A DNA stretch of 64,000 nt, from NCBI GenBank assembly GCA_022813625.1, contig JAKLMB010000001.1, positions 310,001-374,000 of the forward strand, written 5' to 3'. Both the position numbers and the translations under genes were made by a program. Positions within the stretch are counted from its first letter, which is position 1. Every line of letters begins with the position of its first letter. The DNA comes from Aaosphaeria pasadenensis. Lineage: Eukaryota > Ascomycota > Dothideomycetes > Pleosporales. The notes beneath the pieces are model-generated. The model saw only the letters and a list, made by a program, of their open reading frames with translations, searched no databases and was not told the origin of the DNA. Positions 43,901 to 54,647 of the stretch are shown here, piece after piece.

Positions 43901-46898
43901 GAAACGAAATCGATTATGCATACTTAGCAGAGAAATTCTATGAATTGCACGAAGTCCGTCAACCCGAGGTGCAATTCTCCGTGGGCGAAGCTTTGAGCTG
44001 CTTTGCCATTGGATGGGACACCAAAGCTTTGGCTGCGGAACTCGATGTTGAGCATCCGGAACAGACACACCACCCTTGGGATGCTGAAGTCAGAACGCCC
44101 CACGGCCCGATACGAGAGAAGACGTTGTCTACTGTTCTAGAGAAGACACTCAAGGGCTGTCGCCAGACCAAGCCTTCTCTGAAAAAGGCCTCGGTCATCT
44201 GGTTGCTGTGCTTGCTTCAATATTGTGGACACAAGCCGGAAATCCAAGGTTACTTGCCCCAGTGTCAGACTGCCTTCAAAATCTGTCTTACCGATCGAGA
44301 CGAGGTCGTGCAGGAGGCGGCATCTCGAGGTCTTGGGATTGTGTATGAGAAAGGAGACCGCCAACTCAAAGATGATCTTGTACGTGATCTCGTAGGCTCC
44401 TTCTCTGACAACAAGGCCAGTATCTCTGGCACAGTGTCCGAAGACACTCAACTGTTTGAACCAGGTGCCCTACCTACAGGAGATGGCTCTATAACGACCT
44501 ACAAAGATATCCTTAATCTCGCTTCCGAGGTGGGAGACTCTAGTCTCGTATATCGCTTCATGTCTCTGGCTTCAAATAATTCCATCTGGTCAAGCCGCGC
44601 AGCCTTTGGCCGCTTTGGGCTCAGCAATATCTTCTCTGATTCAAGTGTTGATGGCTATCTTGCCGAAAACCCAAAGCTATATCCCAAACTGTACCGATAC
44701 AGGTGAGACAATAATCTAACATGCTAGGTGCAATGCTAACAGAGTGTAGATTCGACCCGAACACAAATGTTCAGCGATCTATGAATGATATCTGGAATGC
44801 TCTGGTCAAAGATTCTTCGGCTACTATCGACAAGCATTTCGATGCAATTATGAATGATCTCCTGACTAGTATTTTGAACAAGGAGTGGCGAGTCCGTCAA
44901 GCTTCATGTGCAGCTATTTCAGATCTTGTACAAGGTCGTAGGCTGGAGAAGGTAAGCGATCATGATTCTTCTTCAGATATATATGAGAGCTAAACCTCGC
45001 AGTATGAGAAATTTCTGGACCAAGTCTGGGATAAATGCTTTAAAGTTCTCGACGACATTAAAGAATCCGTCAGAGCTGCGGCCGCATCCCTAGCCCGAGT
45101 TCTTACCGCCCTTCTTACTCGGTCGTTGGAGGCTGGCGACTCGTCGACGAAGACTGCAAGCGCTATGCTTTCCCGCGTACTTCCCTTCCTCCTCTCATCA
45201 TCCGGTCTCGAATCTAGTGCAGAAGACGTGCGCACATTCGCGGTTGTAACTCTACTTCAGATTGTAAAGAAGAGTAGTGCGAAAACACTTAATCCTCATT
45301 CTCCAGAACTGGTCGAGCGCTTACTCGGCTTGCTCAGTTCATTGGAACCAGAAGCTATCAATTACATCCATCTAAACGCTTCTAAATACAACCTCACTGA
45401 GCAGAAGCTTGACGACATGCGCCTTCAAAGCGTTAGGGCATCTCCACTTACAGAATCGATCGAGCGCTGCCTGGACCTGGCAGATGCAGACACGATGAAG
45501 GCGATTGTACCACGCGTTGAATCTGCCATGAAGAGCGCCGTTGGATTACCCTCCAAGGTTGGATGCTCAAGAATTCTCGTCACGTTGAGCACACGACACA
45601 ACTTCCTATTCAAGCCATACGCAGACGGTTTCATGAAGTTGATACAAAAGTATGTCCACGACCGTAACGAGACGGTCTCTTCTTCGTACGCCGCAGCGGC
45701 GGGATACGTTGCTCGACTCGCGTCTGATAAGCAACTTCTCTCTTCCATCTCTTTCTGTCACAAGCTTTACTTTGAGTCGGATGATGAGAAGAGCAGACTT
45801 GCTGCGGGTGACATCATCCTATCCATCTCCAAGAACGCTACAGATCGCTTCAACTCTCTAGCCTCTGAGCTGCTCCCTTTTATATTTCTCGCAAAACACG
45901 ATAGCCATTCCGTCGTCAAGCAATTGTTTAGCGACACATGGTCCGACAACGTCGCAGGTAGCAGATCAGTACTGTTGTACCTGAAGGAGATCATGGCACT
46001 CGCCGACAAGCATCTCGAAAGCCAAAAGTGGGTGCTCAAGCACACATCCGCAAAGACCGTCGCGGATGCAATCATGTCGATTACGAGTGGAACCGAGGAC
46101 ATGGACAAAGCCAACGCTACGATCGTGTGGCCCTCACTCGACAAAGCGATCGGAGGTAAGACTTGGGAAGGAAAAGAAATCGTCCTGGAAGCATTCGTCA
46201 GGTTCACTGAGCGCGGTAAGAGTCTCTGGACCGCAGACACCAAGGTTGCGAAACAGATCGAGAAGGTCGCGATCAGAGAAGCGAAGAGGCAGAATAAGGC
46301 CTATCGCCCGTTCGCCCTTGAGGCCCTGGGCAAGACTTGCAGAGCCAGGGACGATCTCGAATTATCCCAAACGGTAACGGAGATCGTAGAAAGTGTCCTC
46401 GACGAGTATCAAGATGGAGACGAGGACGGCGATAAAATGGACGTGGACGGGGGAGAGGTCATGAAGGACGTAGCACTGCAAGAAAAGACCATCTCAGCTT
46501 GCATCTCCGCCTTGTCAGACGCTCCCAACCCAACCAAGCTCTCGCCTGCAGAACTGGCAGACCGATTAACCACCATCCTTCCGCTCATCGCCAAAGCCAA
46601 TTCGACACGCGCGAAGGACATCCACCTCAAGACCTTCACGTCCTTGCTCTCGCTGTTCGAACGAGTACCCGCTGATCTCCCGTTGTCAGACGCGAAGGCG
46701 AAGGAGGCGCTTGAGAAAGTGCTTTTCGACCCTACGTTCGAGGGACTGCCAGAGGCTATGAGATTGAAGAGGGCTGAGGCGCTGGTTGCGATTGCTAGAG
46801 TGGAGCAATGTGCGTGGGTTGTTCAGAAATTGAAGCCGGAGGTGGATGGCGGTGAGAGGAGTGCAGCAGTAAGGAATGTTCTCGCAAAGGCTGGATGA
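40998..46898 (+). CDS. ECM29: Proteasome adaptor and scaffold Ecm29
   Basis: Large HEAT-repeat protein that tethers the 19S cap to the 20S core and acts in proteasome quality control. Six exons: 40998-41165, 41260-41306, 41362-42048, 42102-44702, 44750-44951 and 45003-46898, giving 1866 residues (yeast Ecm29 has 1868). The N-terminus has ELQLIGRLEFRIAAASSDEK, then LDKFLAALLLKLGS, VISICQHINKR and, across the third splice site, IKLPVKKLL, which define the family-specific N-terminal domain. The rest is alpha-helical repeats, with characteristic blocks such as NKEWRVRQASCAAISDLVQG and SYAAAAGYVARLAS. An acidic loop (DEYQDGDEDGDKMDVDGGE) lies near 1710. The exon 2 acceptor was chosen because only this join restores the conserved reading. 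It converges on PPWD1, 186 bp away. Confidence 0.95.
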
Positions 46899-47084
46899 GT
46901 AGACGTAGATTAGCAGGTAGTATCACGCGGCAAACGCCGTCCTAGAGAGGTTACAAGTATAGTAGTGGTAGTATCCAAGTTTATAAATGCATTAGATGTT
47001 TTAGATGAATATGCCCGACGAAGCACTTTGATGGTAACGAAACCAAATGTATTATTGCAGCAAGGTATTCCAGAACTTTTCTAT

Positions 47085-49208
47085 CTACGTAACCGAGATG
47101 TTGATAATTTTGATATCCTCCTCTGGCTTCTCTTTGTAAACCTTCGTGTTTTCAATCTTGTGCACTACGTCAAGGCCCTGAATGGCGCGGCCAAATATGG
47201 TATGTTTGTTATCGAGCCAAGGCTATGGGTGCTGTTAGTCACGATGCTATCATATGGATGCGAATTAAAGGAACGTACCGTCTTCTCTGTAGTAATGAAG
47301 AACTGACTCCCGTTACTGTTTGGTCCGGCGTTAGCCATGCTGACAGTGTACGGCTTATCGTGCTTAAGAGTCGAGAATTCGTCCTCGAATTCTTTGCCCC
47401 AGATGCTTTCGCCGCCGGTGCCATCGCCCATGGGATCTCCGGTTTGGATCATGAACTTGCGAATGATGCGGTGGAAGATGATGTCGTTGTAGTACCCGTT
47501 CTTTGCGTGAGTGACAAAGTTTTCGACGGCTTTGGGTGCCGCTTCAGGGAACAAGCGGATGGTGATGTCTCCGTAGGTTGTGTGGATGGTGGCAGATGTA
47601 CCCGTGGCGGCCTGCTTCGCTTCTTCCTTTTGTTTGCTGGCAATGTTGCGGGGCTTCTCGTTTTGTACATCACGTTCGGATTTGGTCACACTGCTGATGT
47701 TAGCAAAAATATACCATGGGATGTTTCTGAAGAAGCGTACCTGTTGTCATTGGTAAACATGTAGAATCGCACTTTGCCTGAGCCAGTGCAGGAAAGCATA
47801 GCGTCACGGGCTTCTGCTTCCTGGAGCAAAGGATTCTCACTGGCTGCCATTTCCACTGTAACGACGCCCTTCTTCTCTGGCTGGCCCTGGTAGAGTGCTA
47901 GATGAAGGGGTCTGAAAGGTTCCTCCTGGCCGTATACCTTGACCACCCGGTTAGTCAGCGTATTCAATACTTTAACGCCGTACATGGAACCGTAGAGAAT
48001 AAAGTTGCCCGTCTCGTCGAAGATGACATTCATGCGTGGGCGGATCAGTGAATTGTCGAGGTCTTGTTCCACGCCCAGTCTACGACCGAATTCAATGTCT
48101 TCGAGTTTGGTAAGGGCTGTACCAGCTTGTTGCATTTGCGTTATCGTTTCGATTGATTCGTCATAAGTTCGATATAACTTTCCAGAAGCAAAATCGAAGA
48201 CTCGTATTTTGCGGTCAGGGAAGGAGAATGTCGAAAATTGTTTGCCAGTTGGTGATATTGTAAGGGATGAAGGTACGCATTTAGACTAGAGCATGTTAGA
48301 GTACGAACAAAACGCCCCTTTAGCCAACGCACCTTTTTGAACTCAAACAGATTAGTGGAGCTCTTCATTGAGAATACACTTTCGGGTTTCTCATACGTTC
48401 CATTTGGTTGCCAGTACTCTACCATGCCACCCTGATCAATTGACACAACACAATCGTATTCGTTGTTGTAAGCCATCAGGGAGACTGGTGTCCTGTGAAC
48501 GCTCTTGAGAACATGTATCGGTTCCTGCCTCTCGCCCCTTCCGTCGTAAACTCTGATCCATGAATTCTCCTCCGAAGAAACCGCAAGTAATGGGAGGGAA
48601 GCACCACGGCCATGAACCCAACACAATGCTTTCGGTACGTAATCGAGTTCGACCATGGCGAGAAGATCGAAAGTGACAACATCGAATATCTTGACTGTCT
48701 TGTCCACACCAGCCGTCGCAAAGCTGCGTCCATCCACGCTCACGCTCACGGACCGAATCTCTCCTTCGTGTGCGCGGAACTCTTTGACGAACTCAATACC
48801 ACCGAAGTCCTTCTTCCAAAATTTGACGACTCCATCGATGGAGCTTGTTATGAGAAAATCGGTGAAGGGGGTAAATGTGGTAAAGCATAGTTGGTCTCGG
48901 TGCATCAGCGATTTAAAATAGCGGTTTGCAGTTGGTAGGGCAGCGATGTACAGCCTTTCGTACGGCAGCTTCCTCCTCTTCTTCTTGGGTGCAGCGGAGG
49001 GAAGCGCAGGCCCAAAGTCATCGTCGGACGATGTATCATCTGCTTCGTGTGAGTAGAGCGTGCACAATGCGTTCAGTAAGAGGGCATTACCGTCGTCGTC
49101 TGCGGTGAGCCCAGGTTTTGCGCTGGGAGTCGCACGGCGCTCTTCTTCTTCCAATTCAGATCGAGATCTCTTGCCTAGTCGCGGCGACTTTATTCCGTCG
49201 GAATCCAT
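47085..49208 (-). CDS. WD40-cyclophilin, spliceosomal peptidyl-prolyl isomerase (PPWD1-like)
   Basis: Four exons: 49208-48333, 48285-47741, 47690-47279 and 47222-47085, giving 656 residues (human PPWD1 has 646). The N-terminal ~75 residues are acidic and basic, with a KKKRRK motif. WD40 repeats cover about 90-400 (SLMHRDQLCFTTFTPFTDFL, WKKDFGGIEFVKEFRAHEGE, FATAGVDKTVKIFD). The cyclophilin domain covers ~503-656, with the active-site residues in FHRIIRKFMIQTGDPMGDG, SMANAGPNSNGSQFFITT and the Trp of PWLDNKHTIFGRA, so it should be catalytically active. Human PPWD1 belongs to the spliceosomal C complex. It is convergent with Ecm29. Confidence 0.94.
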
Positions 49209-49522
49209 GTTGTTGCAGGGTACAAATACGTGGAGGAGTTGGTGTGATTTGTGATGGTTGTGGAAAGAAGAATGCGGTTCACGAACATTGAAGCCACACC
49301 TGTGGCGTTTTCAGGCAATCGCGCTCTCACGTGGTCTTAGAGTGATCCTAAGGCAAGCGTTCATAAGAATTTGACCAGGATCATATATTATACAATTATC
49401 GCAGTTTACAATATTTTTTTAGATGAATATACAGTGCAGGCTAGACCTTCACAAAATGCTAGGTGTGAATTGGTATCATGTTGTTGTCTGTCATCCTCAG
49501 ACAAAATAGTCAAATATCCTAT
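49209..49522 (-). other. Short intergenic region
   Basis: Promoter of the PPWD1-like gene and 3' flank of RRP9. A CACGTG E-box word lies at 49328-49333. Nothing else seen. Confidence 0.55.
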
Positions 49523-51340
49523 TTATTCAGCATCTTCCTCTTCCGATCCCTCAGACACTCCATTCAGTTGAATCTTCTTGGGGATCTCAAATATTGCAAT
49601 GCCATCCTTTGCGCCACTGTTATGCATCCAACGTCCCATTCTCGGTTCTCTCCCAACAGCCGCTACGACACAGAGACCGTCCTTCCCCCTGTCGCCTCGT
49701 TCTGCCACAGCTAGACCTGTAATAATGCCACGGGCAAAGCTGTCTGATGCGATTTCATCTCCCCTAATTCCGTTGCCAAGATCGTTTTCCTCGTGACTGG
49801 GGATGCGGCCAATTGTTCCTAGAGGCTCGATGGAACGCTTATCAGATCCAATGCGCCATGCTCGTATCCAGCCATCCCAGCTCCCGGTGACAATAAGATC
49901 GGCGTATGGGACTGTCGCGATTGATGTGATATATCTTGCCAGTCGAGGACCTTTTTGGCCGTTGGTTGCAGCGTCGACATCTGCCGACATATGTTCGGCC
50001 GGTATCCGCGGATCGCGACCGTGGGCGAGTGGCAGCGTAAAGAGAGCCTTCTTCCTCTGCACCGACCATAATGATAAGCTTCCGTTGTCCGATCCTGTAA
50101 CAAATAGCTGGCCATCAAGGAGAGCGACGCAATCAATGGACCCCTCTGTGTATGCAATAGGTGCATCATCGTCCTCTTCAGGTGCACCTCCAGCCTTCTC
50201 AGCATCCTCTTCGTCATCCACTTTGGCCCCAAAACGTCCCTTGCGTAGTTTTTCCATACCCTTGTGACGAGCACTACCGCCGCCACCTCTGAAGACTAAT
50301 TGATTTTCCTCTACTACTTTCCACAACCTTGCTGTGCGGTCCCGGCCGCCCACACTAACACATGTCTCCTGATTGGTTTCCAAGCCACCCGCGATATCTA
50401 TCACAGTGTCTTGATGTCCAAACAGTGTCTCGATGTATGCTAGTTCTGACAAACTCCAGATCTTGATGGTGCGATCAGCTGACGCAGAGAACAGTTGTTC
50501 TGTACCTCTTCGGAATGAGAGAGACGTCACAGCGGCGCGGTGTTGTGTAAAAACTTTGCGGAGGGTCAAAGTCTCAGCATCCCAGATGATAAGACGGGCA
50601 GTCTCATCACCTGTTGCCAGAAACTTCCCAGAGTCCGACACTGCAATGGAGATGATTCTCCCCGTATGTCCTTGGAAGCCATGCTCCCTTACTTTGTTCT
50701 TGTTTCCCTTCTTCCAAATGACCCGTTTTGGTGCCTTGCGGGGGGTAAAATTTGTCGATGATTGAGTGGCGTCGGGGCTGTAGGTCTTTGGATCCGCAAT
50801 CTCCCATTTTGCAACAACCATATCTTTGCTTATTGTCCAAGCGTACGGTAAGTGAACAGCGCAGCCGGTGATGTTACGATCGCGTCCGAGTTTTCCAAAC
50901 GTATGAGATGCACCTTGAAAGTCCAATTCTGCAGCGATGCTCCTGTATATCTTGCCCTTTGATTCTGCGACATCCTCAATCAACCTCTCTGCTATGAGAT
51001 CACGGTCGATATCTGCAGCGTCGAATCCTATCGTGTCTTCTGTAACTTCGTTCTTGATATTGTCGAGGTACCGCTCAGCGAGACGTAGTCGTTTCTCTGC
51101 CGCTGTTTCTTCCTCATCGCCCGAAGATCCCGAATCGTCCGGTTCCTCTGCAAAGTTTGTCCCATCTTCATCATCTGAGCTCCCACTGCCACTTATTGAA
51201 TCTTCGCGATCTGTCCGCCGAGGTGCCTTCCTCGATTGATTTGTGGTGGCTTCAGTGTTGCGCTTTTTCGACGTAACTCCGGAGTTTTCAGTCCTCTTTC
51301 GTTTCCGCTGCGAAGCGGGAACTGTGAAAAAGGAGGACAT
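49523..51340 (-). CDS. RRP9: U3 snoRNP protein Rrp9 (U3-55K)
   Basis: WD40 subunit that binds the B/C motif of U3 snoRNA and is needed for 18S rRNA processing in the nucleolus. Single exon, 605 residues, starting MSSFFTVPASQRKRKR at ATG 51338-51340; the frame stays open for 33 codons upstream but has no ATG in a good context and no homology there. Residues ~1-100 are basic, then acidic (SGSGSSDDEDG). The conserved family block DRDLIAERLIEDVAESKGK follows at ~130. WD40 repeats run from about 215 (FQGHTGRIISIAVSDSGKFL, FTQHRAAVTSLSFRRG, LFGHQDTVID) to the C-terminus. A charged insertion (DEEDAEKAGGAPEEDDD) interrupts the propeller. Shares a divergent promoter with RPT4. Confidence 0.94.
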   Translation of the reverse strand: MSSFFTVPASQRKRKRTENSGVTSKKRNTEATTNQSRKAPRRTDREDSISGSGSSDDEDGTNFAEEPDDSGSSGDEEETAAEKRLRLAERYLDNIKNEVTEDTIGFDAADIDRDLIAERLIEDVAESKGKIYRSIAAELDFQGASHTFGKLGRDRNITGCAVHLPYAWTISKDMVVAKWEIADPKTYSPDATQSSTNFTPRKAPKRVIWKKGNKNKVREHGFQGHTGRIISIAVSDSGKFLATGDETARLIIWDAETLTLRKVFTQHRAAVTSLSFRRGTEQLFSASADRTIKIWSLSELAYIETLFGHQDTVIDIAGGLETNQETCVSVGGRDRTARLWKVVEENQLVFRGGGGSARHKGMEKLRKGRFGAKVDDEEDAEKAGGAPEEDDDAPIAYTEGSIDCVALLDGQLFVTGSDNGSLSLWSVQRKKALFTLPLAHGRDPRIPAEHMSADVDAATNGQKGPRLARYITSIATVPYADLIVTGSWDGWIRAWRIGSDKRSIEPLGTIGRIPSHEENDLGNGIRGDEIASDSFARGIITGLAVAERGDRGKDGLCVVAAVGREPRMGRWMHNSGAKDGIAIFEIPKKIQLNGVSEGSEEEDAE

Positions 51341-51714
51341 GGTCGTTAATGCGAGTCGCAAAGTTTCCTTCACAGCTTGAAGAAGGCCTAGAAAAAAATG
51401 TCGGCATAAACTTTTCAGACACCGACCGCGGGCACACATTAATCCGGTGTGGATCGTGCTGTGCCAAGCCTAATCATCACTCCGAGCTCGACGCCCGCCA
51501 GGTGGACGAGAAGCTTCCCCATCACCTTCTATCATCGTCTCTGCCAGTAACGTTACCTTCTAACTGTTTTTGAGCTTTCCGTAGCTCTGAACTTTTCATA
51601 CCTTCGAAAACTGCCTCCGAACAGCCAAGAACCTACTGTTTACCTACCTCCGCCGCTGCGCTTGCCTGCGGCATACAGCATCACTTTCCGACGAAACCCA
51701 CGAGAACATCAACA
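51341..51714. promoter_or_regulatory. Compact divergent promoter, RRP9 / RPT4
   Basis: 374 bp separate the two start codons. The right half is rich in CT on the plus strand. I see no known proteasome or ribosome-biogenesis element by eye. Confidence 0.5.
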
Positions 51715-52999
51715 ATGAGCGGTAGCAGTGACCCAGAGCGGGAGCATGCGCTCGAGGAGTACAAGAATAAGCTTCTGGATTCAAGAGAGTGGGAAGCCAA
51801 ACTCAAGGCGTTACGGTTAGAAATCAAAGGTCTCCAGCATGACTTTGACGTGTCGGAAGACAACATCAAAGCCTTACAGAGCGTTGGGCAGATAATAGGC
51901 GAAGTGCTGAAGCAGCTGGATGAGGAGCGGTGTACGTATAATACAGGACTAGTGACAATGATATCTCGCTAATGTGTCCTAGTCATCGTCAAGGCATCCT
52001 CGGGGCCAAGATACGTCGTTGGTTGTCGATCGAAAGTCGATAAGTTGAAGCTGAAGCAGGGCACTCGAGTTGCGCTGGATATGACCACCCTCACGATAAT
52101 GCGAATGTTGCCCCGCGAAGTCGATCCCCTCGTCTACAACATGTCACTCGAAGACCCCGGGCAGGTCAGCTTTGGTGGCATCGGTGGTCTTAACGACCAG
52201 ATTCGAGAGCTGCGAGAAGTCATTGAGCTTCCGTTGAAGAATCCTGAGCTTTTCCTACGAGTAGGCATCAAGCCACCGAAGGGTGTTCTACTATATGGCC
52301 CACCAGGAACAGGAAAGACTCTATTGGCCCGAGCGGTGGCGAGCAGTCTTGAGACCAACTTCCTGAAGGTTGTCTCTTCGGCTATCGTCGACAAGTACAT
52401 TGGAGAGTCAGCGCGTCTTATCCGAGAGATGTTTGGCTATGCCAAGGAGCACGAGCCCTGTATTATCTTCATGGATGAAATCGATGCTATTGGTGGACGA
52501 AGGTTTTCAGAGGGCACATCGGCCGATCGTGAAATCCAGCGTACATTGATGGAGCTGCTCAACCAACTGGACGGATTCGATTACCTGGGACAGACGAAGA
52601 TCATCATGGCTACGAATCGACCGGATACACTTGATCCTGCCTTGCTGCGAGCTGGTCGTTTGGACCGAAAGATTGAGATTCCTCTACCTAACGAGGTTGG
52701 CCGATTGGAAATTCTCAAGATTCACGCTAGTGGCGTACAAACGGACGGAGAAATTGACTTTGAAAGCATTGTCAAGATGAGCGATCAGTTCAACGGAGCT
52801 GATCTGAGAAATATTGTGACCGAGGCGTAAGTTCAACCACTGGTTGTATACAAATTGGCTTATACTAATTTGATATAGTGGTCTTTTCGCAATCAAGGAC
52901 TACAGGGACTCGATCAACCAAGATGACTTCAGTAAGGCAGTACGTAAGATGGCCGAGTCGAAGAAACTGGAAGGCAAACTGGAATACCAGAAGCTATAG
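51715..52999 (+). CDS. RPT4: 26S proteasome AAA-ATPase subunit Rpt4 (PSMC6)
   Basis: One of the six ATPases of the 19S base that unfold substrates. Three exons: 51715-51931, 51983-52826 and 52879-52999, giving 393 residues. The N-terminal ~55 residues form the coiled coil (EYKNKLLDSREWEAKLKALR), then the OB domain (VKASSGPRYVVGCRSKVD). The AAA domain has Walker A GPPGTGKT at ~178-185, Walker B IIFMDEID at ~232-239, and the second-region motif SADREIQRTLMELLNQLDGF with the Arg fingers in LLRAGRLDRKIEI. GGRRFSEGTSADREI after Walker B identifies Rpt4 among the six paralogues. The C-terminus is EYQKL, without an HbYX tail, as in other Rpt4 proteins. Divergent from RRP9. Confidence 0.97.
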
Positions 53000-53237
53000 A
53001 TGACGATGGTTGTACGTGACACTCACGGTTTGCGCTGTGTGAGAGTGATGGTTCTGTTCAAATGAAGATGGCTGCGTCCGTCGAAAATGGCGCGGCGAGC
53101 AGATCATAAACGATATCTTCTCTTGAGTTCAGTTGAGGCTCGAGAGGTTTGATATGCGTCACGATAGAAATCAACAATGTACTTTATTACGGCATTATGG
53201 TAGCAGAAGGATTGCTCACCCCAACCTTAAAGTATCA

Positions 53238-54066
53238 TTAATAATTCAGAACACGTGGAACCGTCTCCAACCTTTCCTCAACTGATGTCTTTGACCCGCT
53301 TGAAATCGGCCACCTTAACTCTAACTCTCCAAAATAGTTCGGCTCTTCGCGAATTTTTGAAAAGCCTACGCTTTCGAATAGCCGAATGCTTCGAGTATTG
53401 CTGGCATCAATCTTGACTCGTAGATAGGCAAGGTTGCTCGTCTTGCCGGAGACACCATGCCGTGCCTGCCATTCTTGTCTGATTTCGTCCATAGATGAAA
53501 GCATGTACCACATGAACGTGTTCAGAATCGTCTTGCCAAGGCCTTTTCCCTGTAGATCATTCCTCGCTATCATGATTTCCACCTCTCCTACGACGTTCTG
53601 GAAGGTTGGGCTACTATCATCTTGCTCATCGTCTTCATTCAGGAACAAATTAATGTCACCTATCATGTTCCCAGGACTATCCTGATTGCCTCTTTGTAGT
53701 TGGAAATCTGAGGCTTCAGACTCTTCCGTTGCGGGAGCCGTGCAAACAATGAAGGTCAATTTATCGGCATCGTCACGCCACGACTTCTGCATTGCATACT
53801 CTTCAGGTAGAGTCAAAGGCTCCGAAGCGGTAGCCTTTTGCAACTCCTACAGCATTGTTAGTTACATCAATCCTAGTGCAGCTACTCCAATCTAATTCCG
53901 CCATTGATTACCTCATCTTGCATCCATTCGTGGTAGGTGGGCACATGGTGTTCTGAATAAGGTACCAGAAGAATTTGGTTCGAATTGAGAACGGCTACAG
54001 AAGCAATAAGCATTGAAGTCAACTAACATCAAAACTCAACTCACCGGTATGCTCGTTTAGTCGCAT
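53238..54066 (-). CDS. NAT9-like N-acetyltransferase (GNAT)
   Basis: Three exons: 54066-54045, 53994-53912 and 53846-53238, giving 237 residues. It starts MRLNEHTAVLNSNQILLVPY, parallel to human NAT9 (MRLNQNTLLLGKKVVLVPY), which fixes the small first exon. Next come TYHEWMQDEELQKATASEPL and EYAMQKSWRDDADKLTFIV, then GDINLFLN. The acetyl-CoA loop is MIARNDLQGKGLGKT (Q-x-x-G-x-G), followed by RVKIDASNTRSIRLFESVGF. Between the blocks the protein has extra acidic and Ser-rich stretches that human NAT9 lacks. The substrate in fungi is not known. Divergent from the Erg26-like SDR. Confidence 0.9.
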
Positions 54067-54647
54067 GTTATCCGCGAGGTTGACCAAAGAGTTCTTGGGT
54101 GCTTTGACATCCGGAAAAGGTTGTGTGGTTGTCCACTAAACTTTGCGCTGGGCCAGCCCCACTATTGCTTGTGATTGGTCCAACGAAGGTTGATACACCT
54201 GCGGACCAGAACCGTCGCTGTGGTACTGACGCATTGACATTCGAAGTGAGTTATCATGGCGACCGATGGGCCAGGCATACATAAAACTTACTTGAGTTGA
54301 TAATTTTCCATGTCTACGCACGTAGCCAATTCCAAAACTGCCTCGCCTAGGACCGGCTGTTCTCCTTTTGCACGTGCTGGCAATCCTTCCATCAATTACG
54401 ACTCCCAAGGCGACTTTTCCATCACTACATAGCTTGCGAACTGCTTTATGCGATAGACAATCTAGGGCATTTGGTTCCTCATCACATACACTGCACTCAG
54501 ATGTTACAACCGCCATCCTCGGCCCTATTCTTCCGGTAGTCCTTTCACCTTCATTACGGCAGTTCTCTACGCCGTGAGCTTCAAGACACGGCTACTTCCC
54601 CCAGCAAACCAACTCATCTAGAATCTATACCACGCCTATTCCCAAAA
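54067..54647. other. Divergent intergenic region, NAT9-like / SDR
   Basis: Lies between two divergent start codons and should hold both promoters. A 126-codon minus-strand frame (54136-54516) fills most of it but resembles nothing known; I do not call it a gene. Confidence 0.5.

Noticed and set aside
51341..51439. N-terminal extension of Rrp9 by 33 codons
   Set aside because: No conserved residues, and the family start MSSFF lies at 51340; the extension would also consume the divergent promoter.
54136..54516. 126-codon minus-strand frame between the NAT9-like and SDR genes, with a CSVC start region
   Set aside because: It lies in a divergent promoter, has no recognisable domain, and its composition does not look selected. 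Not called without transcript evidence.
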